Positions 1 to 11,370 of a DNA stretch of 64,000 nucleotides are shown here, piece after piece. The position numbers and the translations under genes were made by a program. Origin of the DNA: Plantago major (Eukaryota > Streptophyta > Magnoliopsida > Lamiales > Plantaginaceae); NCBI GenBank assembly GCA_026545765.1, contig CM048840.1, forward strand, positions 26,974,765-27,038,764, read 5' to 3'. The notes beneath the pieces were generated by a model. It did no database searches and was not told the origin of the DNA. It saw only the letters and a list, made by a program, of their open reading frames with translations. The stretch's first letter is position 1. Each line of letters begins with the position of its first letter.

Positions 1-514
1 TCTCTCGGAAGGGTAAAATTTATTCAAGAAGGCTTTATAGAGAGAATCCCAAGTAGGTAGAGAACCCCCAGGCTGGTTCAACAGCCAGTTCCTAGCTTTA
101 TCCTGCAGGCACACTGGAAAAACCTTCTTCCTTGTCTCTCCATCTCAAATCACATTACTCCTCCTGTCAACGGAATCCACCGCAAGATTTCAAACTCCTT
201 GAGGAACCTTATCACATCCTCGTTGGCCATTCCGTAGAACTTAGGGAGATTATGGAAGTGGTGAGCTTTGAGTTCCAAATTCCTCGCCTCATTAGACAGC
301 ACGATTGCCGCTTTCCCGGCCTTAACCTTGTCGAGCTGCATGTAGGATCCATAGGTTAACTGAGCCATTGAAATGTCCTTTCTGATCAACCTGTTGTTAG
401 AGCTACACAACACGAAAACCTCGAAATATCCTTAGTTTCTGTTAGTGCACTAAACTTCAGGTAAGTTGGAAAACAAGTAAAGATTTGCAATCAAGCGCTA
501 CAGTAGGAATTGAT

Positions 515-532
515 TCCCCGGCAGCGGCGCCA
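515..532 (-). other. Primer-binding site of the gypsy element
   Basis: On the minus strand the sequence reads TGGCGCCGCTGCCGGGGA, four bases inside the LTR end. This is the PBS type common in plant Ty3/gypsy elements, and it fixes both the element's orientation and the LTR boundary. Confidence 0.85.
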
Positions 533-536
533 AATT

Positions 537-1772
537 TGATGTGCTCAAATTGATACTTAGTAAACAAGTAGCAAGCAGTTATTGTAGAATAAATAAGCTA
601 ACCACGAAGTCGTTCGCTAAGGAACCAATTAGGCTACCGCAACGATTGAAAGCCAACAGTTACTTGTGAAACGAGTTGATTTTGTTTGTGTTCTAGTACT
701 TCTAATAACTAGAAAAGAGAAAATTCAATGTAGTTGTTTGTAACAATGAGATAGAGAGGACACAGTAGTTACGATCAAGCAATGCTAATTCGCTCTAGGG
801 ATACGTTCATATTTGTCACATGGTCGGTGTACAGAAAACCATCAAATCAACCTTTACCAAACGCGTTTGAAGATATTTGAACTAGAGTAATCGTGGGTTG
901 TCAATCCACGATCCTTAACCAAACGTTTTAGAAAATCTTTGAACGAGAGTATTGAATCGAAGGATTTTTACGAAGATCTTTGAACGAGCCTAACCTATAT
1001 GAACGATTTGAAACCCTAGATTCGAATACGCAAAGCTATCACGCAACTACCATGTCCGGAGCGATTTAGCTACTCATAATCAAAGCAAGGATGAAAGAAT
1101 ACGAGATATTACTCATGATAAACACAAACAAAATGATAATCACACGCAAGCTCATACAATTCGGGAAATAGAGTAAGAACGAATGGAATAAGATTAAACG
1201 ATAGAGATTTACCACAGTAATCAGGGATTCGATATCAATACTTTGAATAACAAGCAAAAAACCAAACTCCAAATTGTCTCAATGTGAAAGTAGGGATCTG
1301 GAGCTTTTTTCTAGAACTAGGTTAAAAAGAAGTTATGAGAGAAAAATCCCAATTCTAAGCTAATAAGGAAAAACAAAAAAATTATATTTTGCGTCTCTCG
1401 CCGCGGCGGAAGGAATAGCTCGCCGCGGCGAGCCTTCTTAATCGAAGAATATATAGCTCTCGCATAATTTCGCCGCGGCGAGCTTCAATCTTCAAAACAG
1501 GAGCTTCATTCGCAAAATCTCGCCGCAGCGGACTGATTTCCTCGCCGCGGTGAGACTTCCTGCAATTTCCAGGTCCAAGCTCGTAAAACCTCACCGCGGC
1601 GAGCTATGATAATCAGCTCGTCCTCATTTAGCTCAAAAGACATCAAATCCTGCAAAATGTAAACAAAACACCAAAGCGTAAAAACGAACTAAAAAGACTA
1701 TAAAACTAAAGACAGAGACTCACAAAGACCGCTAAAAAGGACCAAATGAGACGTTGGAATATTGTCTCATCA
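537..1772 (-). repeat. 5' LTR of the gypsy element
   Basis: The LTR has short inverted ends, TGATG at 537 and CATCA ending at 1772, and directly abuts the PBS. It is about 1.24 kb long. Its U3 side on the minus strand carries a cluster of GC-rich palindromes (1397-1603). The partner LTR is outside the window, so age cannot be estimated. Confidence 0.75.
1397..1603. repeat. Six GC-rich 14-bp palindromes inside the LTR
   Basis: CTCGCCGCGGCGAG or near copies occur at 1397-1410, 1419-1432, 1469-1482, 1519-1532, 1541-1554 and 1590-1603. Each is self-complementary or nearly so, in an otherwise AT-rich LTR. The spacing is irregular (22-50 bp) and the sequences between are unrelated. They lie roughly 170-375 bp from the LTR 5' end on the minus strand, in the expected U3 part. 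Confidence 0.85.
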
Positions 1773-1856
1773 GACGACGCATTCGAGATTCAGGATACCA
1801 TTGTGATTTCACAAGGACTCAACATGCAATAAGCTCAAACATGATTCAGAGGTGAC

Positions 1857-3789
1857 ATGACTGCTCAATGCGACTCGACTTATTTTTTAGAGGAGGCTCC
1901 TATGACAAACCGATATTGTTTTGAAGCGCTCAATAGGAGTTTAAGAGATGTGATGGTCCATTCAGATGAGCCATTTGGTGTGGTGGTTATTGTCTTCAGT
2001 GGGGAATTGAGAAAAAACTTTTACCCGTTATTCCAGGAGGAAGTAGGTATGATATTGTGAGCACCTCTATATGCTCATCTAGGATATGGATGCATGTGAG
2101 GTGATTTGACTGACAAAGAACATGAGATGAAGGTAAATGGCACGTCGTATCTATATACCACGTATACGTTTTTCATATTGAACTTGTCCTTTCTAACATC
2201 CAATTCAATCCTACACAGTCTGGTTTTTCATCTTTCGAGATTCAAGATGAAAGAATTTACTGAGTAGATACTACATGCCGTGATGGCACTTTGGTGAAGC
2301 TAATTGCGGTGATGTTGATATCAAGATCCCCAAAGATTTAATTATTTGAGTACTAAGTCATCCAATTCCAAGCATTGTCGATAGTACATATCCTTTGTTC
2401 TTGGATCACTTAGCCGATCCATCAATTAACCCTAAATATTTCACCATTGGGTTATCCTTGCACCTACAAATGAAATAATTGATGAGATAAATCAATTTGT
2501 CATGTCAAAGATGTCCGGAGATAGTGTTGAATATTTGAGCGCGGATAGTAGGGTTGAGCACCGTGTTAGACCCGAACCGGCTCTGAATGGACCGGGTGAT
2601 AGATGGTCACCCGTTCTCAATCTGAAACTTGGACCTGTTTGAAACGGGTTCGGCCCGAACCGGATCAGGTAAATTCGGGTCGATCCGGGCTGGACCTATT
2701 CTTGCCAGGTTTACCTTTTAACTGAATTTTTAAAAAAAAATCCAATTGCTAAGCACCAGAAGTATATGGCTGTCATCACTCATGAGAATACAAGAGTAGT
2801 AAAGTAGCAAGACTAGGTTTATCAATCAAATCCCATCATTTCTTTGGGATTATCAATTATGTGAAAGAATTCATGATGCCTCATAGCCAAGACATCAATA
2901 TCAACAAGAGAGTTGAACATATTAGTGGTGGAGGTGAGGCGCGAGAGTGGTGGAGTAGTAGGAGAAATATACTAGAAGGAGGCGCCGTGGACAGAGGCGG
3001 CAAACGTGAGGAGCAGCGACATGAATAAGGCCTGGGGGCGGCCGTTTGGGTCTTCTTAGGATATGTGATTATGTTTCTGTGTTGTGTGTAGTATGAGTTA
3101 GTGAATGAGTGACTAGGGTAAGGAGGAATAAATATGTATTGTATATTTTTAATGCATTACTTTTACAGGGCTGGCTCGGTCCGAGTTAGAACCTGGATTT
3201 TGAGAAGACATAGACCCGAATACCACATCAAATTTATTGGTCCAGGTCCGGTCCGTTTATGCTCAGCCTTAGGAAGATGACAATGAGAACGGTCTCGAAG
3301 ATGTTTTCACTGTAGAATTATCAACATCATTAATTACTCTGGATTGCCGAACCATATTGTTCTGAAGGTTGCGTGTATAATAATGCTTCTAAGGAATATT
3401 GATCAGGCTTCTGGGCAATAGCACAAGGCTTGTAGTTACTAATCTTGGGAAACATATCATCGAGGCAAAGATGATATCTCGAATCAACACGGACCAAAAG
3501 GTTTTCATTCTGTGGATGACGATGAGCCCATCCGACGAGACGGAGTTCCCTATCAATTTTGATAGGAGACAGTTCTCATATCTGTCTGATATGCTATGAC
3601 TATAAACAAGAGTTAAGGATAATTTTCTCATACATCAGCCTCTACCTCCCATCACCAGTATTCTACCATGGTCAATTATATGTTGCTCTCTCTAGAGTTA
3701 CCAAGGGATTGAAGATATTGATTTCCACGAAGAGGGTATATGGCAATCAACGTGGTATAAAAAGAAGTGTTCGAAAAGTTATGAGGTGA
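1857..3789 (+). mobile_element. Decayed Helitron helicase (RepHel C-terminal part)
   Basis: Two stretches match the PIF1-type helicase of plant Helitrons. At about 1899-2000 the translation MTNRYCFEALNRSLRDVM resembles the MTHRYCFEALDRSLRDI block. At about 3640-3740 YHGQLYVALSRVTKGLKIL is the conserved helicase end. Sequence between them also has helicase-like stretches (for example around 2500 and 3275) but many stops and frame changes, and it is split by a hAT-like insertion at 2549-3271. No Rep domain, 5' TC or 3' CTRR hairpin end could be fixed. It is an old, non-functional fragment. Confidence 0.75.
2549..3271. mobile_element. hAT-like non-autonomous element inside the Helitron helicase
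   Basis: The left end TAGGGTTGAGCA and the right end TGCTCAGCCTTA form an imperfect inverted repeat of the kind seen in plant hAT elements. GGTCCGGTCCG-like subterminal repeats lie at both ends. The helicase-like reading stops at about 2548 and resumes at about 3272, so the segment is an insertion. No clean 8-bp target duplication is visible. No transposase was seen in the 0.72 kb. Confidence 0.6.
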
Positions 3790-4009
3790 ATTTATCGTTT
3801 ATGTGTATCAACTTTAGAAAAAAAAATTAACACCGACCAGATTTTACATATGTTTATGTTCAATTTCACTAATTCACATCTTACACTTTTTTTACAGGTT
3901 TGGATGACTTCCGATGCAATGTTGAAGAGATTTGATTATGCATTTTTGACATTATAGTTTTTATATATTTTTTCTCAACTTCAACATGTTATTTATAAAA
4001 TCTATTAAT

Positions 4010-4290
4010 TTTTTATTTTTAATTTTGTCACCACTCGACGGGCCATTGACTAGTGTGCTCTAAAGCAAACGGTAACAACTAAAGGTACCAAAATCGAAAG
4101 TGTCACAACTTAAGGTGCCAAAAAAAGAAATTTTCCAATCAAATTAATGGTTAAGTTAATTTTGACTAATGGAGTACAAAAATTGTACAAAAACGAAACA
4201 AAAGTTACCAAATGTTGACGGAAACAACTAAAGGTACCAAAACTGAAATTTTCACAACTTAAGGTAGAAAAAATGGATTTTCCCCCTTTC
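4010..4290. repeat. MITE-like repeat with repeated terminal motif
   Basis: The phrase ACAACTAAAGGTACCAAAA followed by a CACAACTTAAGGT motif occurs at about 4075-4115 and again at about 4225-4265. A related long-inverted-repeat element is at 28101-28573, with similar phrases about 'gtaccaaaa'. It is probably a Mutator-type MITE or a decayed pair. The ends are not fixed. Confidence 0.35.
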
Positions 4291-4740
4291 CAATTTTTGA
4301 TGGGCCAAACTGAGAGCCCATGTACTGCTCAAATTGATATTGGGTCATGGAGCCGGTCATTCTCTGCATACTCTAGAATTGCCCCTCTCTATTGCCATGT
4401 ATTGAACGCGGGTCTACCGGCTCACACGTGAGGAGTCATAATAAGCAAATTAAGGCCAAATTAGTGCTACTTTTTAGTGCTCTGTTTGGTTAAAACTAAA
4501 TGTTCAAGTGGGTCATAATAAGCAAATTAAGGCCCCTTTTGTGTTTGGTACTTTGGTTGCAATTTTATTTGAGAAGGGTGTTAAGAAAAATAGAACAACT
4601 TGGATTCATACAATTATCACTTAATAATAAGCTAAAAAATTACATTTTTTCGGTTTGGGAACTTTACCTCCAAGTGAAACATATATCATATGGTTACTAT
4701 GCATGTTACTAAGTTAATTAAAAATAGGAAGTGGAATTAA

Positions 4741-5540
4741 GGCTTTGTTTACTAGCTGAAAAGCTAGCTGGTAGCTGATTAACTAGTTCGTAGATGGTTA
4801 GGTAGCTGATAAGCTAGCTGATTAGGGAGCTGATTAACTAGCTGAGAAGCTAGCTGATTTTAAATGTAGGTGTTTAGCAAATTAGCTGATAAACTAGCTG
4901 GTATTTTGTAAAATGACATAAAAGGGCATTACTCTTATTTTTATTTTCTTTAACCTTTCCCATCGTATTATTAGTCTATAGTTTTTAAAATAATAGTACA
5001 TCACATTTTGTCCAATTATTCTAATATATATTCAATGTACTTTACATCGCCACTTTAATAACATCATCAAAATTATCAAAAGTTGAAAGAAATATTCGTT
5101 GAGCATTTTAACTTAGTAATGAAAAAAATCAGTAATTGATGTGTACTACATGTATGCATTTTAAAGAGATGCGGATGCATTAATCCTTATGCTAGTTGCA
5201 AACAAGTACACAAAATGTATAACAAAGGATCCAACAATATAAAATATAAGTCGAGAATTATAATGACCTTTCATGTGGTCTACAAATAATACGGAAGTAA
5301 AGATGGAACACGAGTTAATAATAAAAACGGGTAGTTTTTCCTTCTTTTTTTCTAATTTAGGTCAGGGATATTTTCGGAATGAAAAAGATAAGAAGGAGCT
5401 TTTGTTTAAAAAAAGCTAATTTGGGTAGCTTCTTAACCAGCTAGCTGATTTAAAAAGTTGCGCGTTCACATAACGAGCTCTTTATTAGTCAATGGTAAAA
5501 AAAAGCTCATGAAGCTGAAAAGCTAGTGGTAAACAGAGTT
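4741..5540. mobile_element. Tourist-like MITE (PIF/Harbinger type), copy 1
   Basis: This is an 800-bp element flanked by TAA at 4738-4740 and 5541-5543. The left end GGCTTTGTTTACTAGCTG pairs with the right end GTAAACAGAGTT. Subterminal AGCTAGCTGATTAGC-like repeats are dense at both ends and the middle is AT-rich without a gene. The target TAA and the GGCTTTGTTT end put it with PIF/Harbinger derivatives. Confidence 0.7.
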
Positions 5541-5543
5541 TAA

Positions 5544-6326
5544 GTCTCTGTTTAGCAAACTAGCTGAAAAGCTAGTTGGTAGCTGATTAACTAGCTGGTA
5601 GATGGTTAGGTAGCTGATAAGCTAGCTGATTAGGGAGCTGATTAATTAGCTAAGAAGCTAGCTGATTTTAAATGTAGGTATTTAGCAAATTAGCTGATAA
5701 ACTAGCTGGTATTTTGTAAAATGACATAAAAGGGCATTACTCTTATTTTTATTTTCTTTAACCTTTCCCATCGTATTATTAGTCTATAGTTTTTTAAATA
5801 ATAGTACATCACATTTTGTCCAATTATTCTAATATATATTCAATGTACTTTATATCGCCACTTTAATAATATCATTAAAATTATAAGAAGTTGAAAGAAA
5901 TATTCGTTGAACATTTTAACTTAGTAATGAAAAAAATCAGTAATTGATGTGTACTACATGTATGCATTTTAAAGAGATGCGAATGCATTAATCCTTATGC
6001 TAGTTACAAACAAGTACACAAAATGTATAACAAAGGATCCAACAATATAAAATATAAGTCGAGAATAATAAATAATAAAAACGGGTAGTTTTTCCTTCTT
6101 CTTGTTTTTTTTTAAATTTAGGTCAGGGATATTTTCGAAATGAAAAAGATAAGAAGGAGCTTCTTTTTTAAAAAAAAAATAACTTTGGTAGCTTTTTAAC
6201 CAGCTAGCTGGCCAGCCAGCTGATTTAAGAAGCTGTGCGTTTATGTAATGAGCTTTTTATTAGTCAATGGTAAAAAAAGCTCATGGAGCTAAAAAGTTAG
6301 CTTAAAAGTTAGTGGTGAAGAGAGAG
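5544..6326. mobile_element. Tourist-like MITE, copy 2, adjacent to copy 1
   Basis: This near-identical copy of 4741-5540 has the same orientation and starts with GTCTCTGTTTAGCAAAC directly after the shared TAA. Most of its length aligns with copy 1 with scattered substitutions and small indels. The right end, about 6310-6326, is degraded. A shorter relative is at about 58846-59170. Confidence 0.7.
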
Positions 6327-7488
6327 GGGAATAGAATAGACGGCGATCCAATTTGTTAAAGAAGAATTAGTGCCCAAACCACAATCTCCGAGTAGGTATT
6401 ACTTACTAACTTGGACATATTTGAGAACAAAGAGCACTGGGTTAGACTCCAAGTCAGTCTCTCCGAGCACTAGGTTAGACTCCTAGCCAAGGCATGTCTA
6501 TGTCCTTTGATCTCCCATGGTAAACAAAGGAACTAAGAACAAGTGAATAACAAGTGTAACTCAGAGTCGGTTGATATGATGGTTTCACTTGTTGCTCTAA
6601 GTTACCTTATTGCCAAGTAGCTTGTTTTTCATTTTCGAAGGTCTTGACCCATGCCATCACCGAGCAGTACGATGGTCTCACCTGCACAAAGATCGATTAG
6701 TTCGTAAGAGAACTAGAGTGAACTAAAGGCGTGAACAACAAGCACCACCCCTAGATGTCAGACACGTGTCAATTGTTGATTGAGTAGACACGTCATTGAT
6801 TAACAGGATTACTGTCCACTGACCAAATCCTATATATGGGTTTTCATTTGTTAAGATCAATTATTGAGTATTTCCACTCTCTGCATTCATTATATGAAGA
6901 GGCACTATCGTAAAACCTAGTCAACCTATTTGATCATTAAATCTTGACCCATTTATCTAAGGCAAACCGATCTGAATAGGACTATACTCCTAAATTTGAC
7001 GTATACTATTAATTTAAGTATACCAAGTGTGAATATTGGACTTGGGCTAGACAAAGACCATTCCCCAACATCCCTTGTATTTTTTGACAAGTTCGGTCCA
7101 ATTCATACATTTAACAAGCTATCATGCACATCCCAGAGATCCAGATCCATGCTTCCATCTTCCGTGGCTTTTACAGATTTTAGTTTTAATGCATGCTCTA
7201 AACTCATGAAATAACATAAATTACTTATCATACCTTGAGTCATTTGGACTTGAATGGTGGTTTAGTGGTTAACATATCTTAGATTTTTTAATATATGCTC
7301 ATGTTCAAATTGATAGCTCTAAATTTTAAATAAAAAATATCTCATTGGCATAACTAGGTAATCGAAAATTTAGAATTCTTTAAGAAACACAAATTCGACA
7401 GAAGGGAATATGAAAATGAAAACTCGACCTAGACATGAATGTTCTTCGCCAATTCATCACTCCTCAAGCATAATTATAATATATAAAT
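6327..7488. other. Intergenic, no gene recognised
   Basis: No convincing coding region was found. A short direct repeat around 'gcactgggttagactcc' and 'gcactaggttagactcc' lies at about 6437-6492. The stretch 6730-6900 has an LTR-promoter flavour (TATATATGG at about 6832) but no ends could be fixed. Confidence 0.5.
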
Positions 7489-7694
7489 CACTCTTTCCGT
7501 CCCGAAATCAACTTCCCACATTTCATTTTGATACATCTCAATGTTAACTTCTCACCGCTTAAATGAAAAATATATCACTTATTGTATTCACTATTTTTCA
7601 TAATGTATTCACTATTTATCCTACTTTATCACCTTTCTCTTGAAAGTACTTGTGTCCGGACACATGAAAATTTCAATCTTGAACGAAGGGAGTA
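7489..7694. mobile_element. Stowaway-like MITE
   Basis: Left end ACTCTTTCCGTCCCGAAA and right end with GGGAGTA form the inverted repeat typical of Tc1/mariner-derived Stowaway elements (consensus CTCCCTCCGTCCC). It is about 205 bp and non-coding. Confidence 0.65.
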
Positions 7695-8362
7695 CATCAG
7701 ACTCAAGTACCAGTTCCTATAATTTCGCAAACGAGTAGAGGAATCGATAGGAACATAACATGCCCAAATATATATAGTGTATTTGCATTCGACAAAAGGA
7801 AAATCAGTGAATAGAAGGGATCGACGAACCTATAATTCATGTCCGAGGGCAAATTATACACATGTAATTATTTTGAAGGTTGTGTAGAAAATCTTAAATA
7901 CCAAAAAATATAATAATGTTTTTTCCCCTCAAATTTCTTTAAAGGGGGCACCCACTATGCCACTAGTCCACCCGGGGGATTATGGTCCGGGTTCAACCAC
8001 GCCTACCCCCTATAAATCATCAGATACTTGTTTCCTTTAATTAAATTAATCTTCTTGTTTGTTAACAATAAGTCAATAATGATGTCTGGTAATTGTAATA
8101 ATTTAAGTTATAAACAATATGGTAGAACAAGAAGCCCTAGTCAATCTACTTGCTTAATCCACTGTGGAACTTGGTTTTTACTTTTTAGTCAGCCACACAA
8201 TTCAAGTACTGTTGTTCAGTATATTATTGTTTCTGTAATTATTAGTATTTGATTATTTAACTTGATGATTCGGAACTTGGTTTTGTGTCAGCCACGCACC
8301 GAGAAAATTACTGTTTTGTATATATTATTGTTTCTTTATTTTATTATTTTATTATACTAATT
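7695..8362. other. Intergenic, no gene recognised
   Basis: AT-rich sequence with a short phrase repeated at about 8170-8230 and 8275-8330 ('gaacttggtttt', 'gtcagccac', 'tatattattgtttct'). It is a small decayed direct duplication. No coding potential is evident. Confidence 0.4.
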
Positions 8363-8616
8363 ACTCCCTCCATTTCTGAGAAATTGTTACATTTTCGATT
8401 TACGGCCAATCGTTTTCTTGAGTTTAATGACTACTCATAAACGATAATAGTAAATAATTTAATAAAATAATATAATAAAAATTTAATTACTAAATTTTCA
8501 TTATATAATTTTAATAGTTTATTTATTAATATCGTTTAAGATTAAATTGTGGTCAAATACGGAGACAGTTGACTGTAAAATAGTATAATGTAATACTTTT
8601 CTGAGATGGAGGGAGT
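8363..8616. mobile_element. Stowaway-like MITE
   Basis: The ends ACTCCCTCCATTTCTGAGAA and TTCTGAGATGGAGGGAGTA are inverted copies. It is about 254 bp, with a long AT-rich stem that is self-complementary (ACGATAATAGTAAATAATTT against its complement). No gene. Confidence 0.8.
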
Positions 8617-8882
8617 ATAAGTTATGACTTCATAAACAAGACGTTATAGAGATTTTGCAGAGATAGGCGTGAAAAGAGGCAGGAGCGAGAAAGAGGCTAG
8701 AAAGAAAGGAACACAGGAGAAGAAGACTTCTGATCTAACTTGGTTAACTAATCTTTAGCTAAATAATTAGGCAATTAATTAATTAATTACTTGTTAAATA
8801 AAATAAACCCAATTAGTGATTGGAAAAGCAGAGAAGTAAAAAATACGGGGTTTCACAGATTTTGTTTGTTTGATGCTAGCAG

Positions 8883-9075
8883 CTCCCAATCCTGCAATGA
8901 GACTCGAGTAATGTTGCGTATTGATTGTGAGTATTCCACTATATCTGAGGCATTATTTGAGACTTATGTGGGTGCTGGGATATCAGTTCCCGACATGCGT
9001 GCAAGGATTAAAGATGTTGGAACCAAGATTAGCAGCAAGCTCCATAATCTGATAACAAGTGTTTGCCCTGAATGA
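8883..9075 (+). other. Possible exon or gene fragment, unrecognised
   Basis: An open stretch ends at TGA 9075; the first in-frame ATG is at 8911, giving 54 residues beginning MLRIDCEYSTISEALFETYV and ending LITSVCPE. A splice-acceptor-like tract (tttgatgctagcag) ends at 8882. The composition looks protein-like, but no family was recognised and no upstream exon or promoter was identified. It could be the last exon of a small gene, a captured fragment, or chance. Confidence 0.25.
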
Positions 9076-10140
9076 TAATTTACACAACAACCAGTTAAAT
9101 TGACCGCGACATGAAGTTTCCGTTAGGACATGAGCTACTAAGCAGCAGTATATATGGGATGAACTTTCTTTCAGTTTCTAAATATTGTGTTCATTAGTCT
9201 AGACTCTAGAGTAAATTTTGATTTTCAAGTCATGAGAAGTTCCCTTGAACTTTCTGGAGTGCTAATTCAGGCTCTGAGGCTGGTGAATGTGGTAAATTTA
9301 GAAGTAATTGAGGTTCCCTATCTTGTCTTGGTCAAACGTAAAATTTGTTTTGATTGACATGTACTTGTATTGTCATACTATTCATTAAGCCTGATACTAT
9401 CACACTACTAAATGTCATATTATAGTCTTATTTGAAGGGATCAAAGTGACATACATGTACTCTGTGGATACCATGGAGGCACACAATTTTCCAATTGGGC
9501 ACACAGAACATGTCCGGCACATGGAGCTGATTATTAAAGTCAACGTGATGTATGCTGCTGAAAATTACTGCACTAGCTTCCCAACTTCTGTGAAGAACAA
9601 TAAAATGAATCTTGGAACACTTTTATTCTTCTATTGTAATTTGTAAAGCAAACGAGTTTGATAAAGGATTAGAAGTAATTGCTTGAATGGGCAGTGTGAA
9701 CTTGATAGATGAGCTGTCTATCATCAATTTCATGTCGCTGAACCTGAAAATTGGGCAACCAGAGAGGTGCTTTCTCTGCCGGAAGAAATGAGAAAAAGAA
9801 GCATTCAACCTTAAAAGGAAAAAAAAAATAAAAAATTATAAAGCAATTATCCCAAGTATAAATATTGGGTGCTTGCTTTATATTCTTTCTTCTGCTCGTA
9901 GATTTGCTACTTGGACAATCTAAGCCAATAATGTCTAGCTTGTCAGCACCTAGAAAGCAGTTCGGGTGATGGCAAAGATATATTAGCAATTGGACAATCC
10001 TTGATGAGTTTATCTTCGTTTGTTTTGTTATTTTACATACTCCTTGGAAAGTGCAATTTATATTGCACTTTTGTTTTGTTAATTCGGCATTTCTTCGTTT
10101 ATTAACCAGTTCAACGATTGTAGTTGTTTGTGAATGGATA
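9076..10140. other. Intergenic, no gene recognised
   Basis: It contains short open stretches (for example 9452-9646) without recognisable domains. It looks like 3'-untranslated or spacer sequence; nothing firm can be supported. Confidence 0.4.
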
Positions 10141-10533
10141 TGTTGTAGGAATTAACAAGTTGGGCTGCAACATAAGTCAATGGACTGGACTTGGCAGATT
10201 TGGGCCTTAAGGAAAAGATCTGGAAGATGGACGTGAAGAGCTGGAACGCTAGAAAGAATAAGCCCTAGAACGCTGCATCAAAAAGAAAGGAGTTTGAAGA
10301 ATCTTGGACATAAGGAAAGAATTTGAAGCAAGAAGGAAATAAGATTTATGAAGATAAAACTTAAGGAAAGTTTCCTTCTGACATAACACAAGAAGCTGGA
10401 AGACATTCTGCGTTATTTCATCTAAACAGAACGCAAAAAAAGAAAAGAGGATCTGCGTTTTTCTTCTTCTTCTGTTCGACTTGGCGCCATTTATATATAC
10501 AAGAAGAATGCTTGCAAGAAAACCATGCTTTAA
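10141..10533 (+). repeat. Left part of a probable solo LTR, interrupted by PIF element
   Basis: It starts TGTTGTAGGAATTAACAAG, has a TATA-like ATTTATATATAC at about 10489-10500, and continues across the PIF insertion into 17962-18190, which is a T-rich U5-like stretch ending near TTCTACTTTTACTG. The layout (U3, TATA, R, T-rich U5) suggests a Copia-type LTR about 0.6 kb long. A clean 5-bp flanking duplication could not be confirmed. Confidence 0.4.
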
Positions 10534-10549
10534 GAGCGTGTTTGGTTTG
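10534..10549 (+). repeat. Left terminal inverted repeat of the PIF/Harbinger element
   Basis: GAGCGTGTTTGGTTTG, next to target TAA at 10531-10533. Subterminal sequence with ATTGGGGTATTCC-like motifs follows and has counterparts near the right end (ACCCCATCCAATTACCC). Confidence 0.85.
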
Positions 10550-11370
10550 CCGAGAAATTGGGGTATTCCAGCGCAATACCCCAAATACTCCTGTTTGGTA
10601 CACAAAAATAGGCCAGCGAAATGGGAGGTTTCTAAAATACCCCATTTCTCCAGCCCGCGCGGGGCCCGGCATTTTCTTAACAAAAACCCCGATTTGAATA
10701 ACCTGGTACTAGCAGGTTATTGGTTTTGGAGTATTCCTTTTCGCATGAAATCACGGAAACACCACAAACATGAACTTAATTACGAGTGGTGCCATCAACT
10801 TTGAACAAAACCATTGAGAAAAAAATTAGCTTGCCATTGTGACCTAGTTTTTTCACTCTCCCGCTCCTTCACCATTGTCGGCGATTCTGCAAGAACTCAA
10901 GATCTGTTCCCGCTTTTGCTGAATATCCGAAAGGTTACTTCGAATCTTCATGAATGTTTTCTAACTTCTTCACTTTCTGTCTCGATTTTGTTTTCTTTTG
11001 CCATTAATATTTGGATCTGAGTTTCTGTGTAATAAATTTTTGTTCTACTACGTATTTATACTTGTTAATTTGGTTTAAATGTGTCTTAATTTTCTTTGGG
11101 TTGTGTAATTAATGCTATGTTTGGTCAGGAATGGCAAGATCTCAACTTTGGGTGTGTAAATGCTCTATATTAAATGTAACTATTTCACCTAGCTTTAATT
11201 CAGCCGACAATTGGTATTTTTGTGTTACATTTTGTTTACTACATGAGAAAAAAAATATATTAGAACTGACTAGTTGTTTTGTTCTTGGTGGATTAGTATT
11301 TGCTGCTATTTAGAATGTGTTTAATCCAAGTGTTATTGATTAGTGCATTACTTGTTTAGTATCACTATCC

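Larger units (their letters stand above)
1..1772 (-). mobile_element. Ty3/gypsy LTR retrotransposon, 5' end (LTR, PBS, gag part); runs off the window
   Basis: The element lies on the minus strand. Its 5' LTR is at 537-1772, the primer-binding site at 515-532 and a gag-like region at 1-413. The gag-like region reads like plant gypsy gag, with the motif LELKAHHFHNLPKFYG and a downstream region resembling the conserved LKDKARNWL block. The rest of the element lies left of the window, so its full length, pol genes and second LTR are unseen. It is treated as a fossil; the gag part looks broken. The PBS type and gag style suggest the Athila/Tat side of gypsy, which is inference. Confidence 0.8.

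Noticed and set aside
1397-1603. Spaced palindromes that could suggest a CRISPR-like array
   Set aside because: Spacing is irregular, the repeats are only 14 bp, they sit inside an LTR, and this is plant nuclear DNA.
10249-10804. Open frames on both strands around the left end of the PIF element
   Set aside because: They run across the transposon boundary and its inverted repeat; no conserved domain on either strand.
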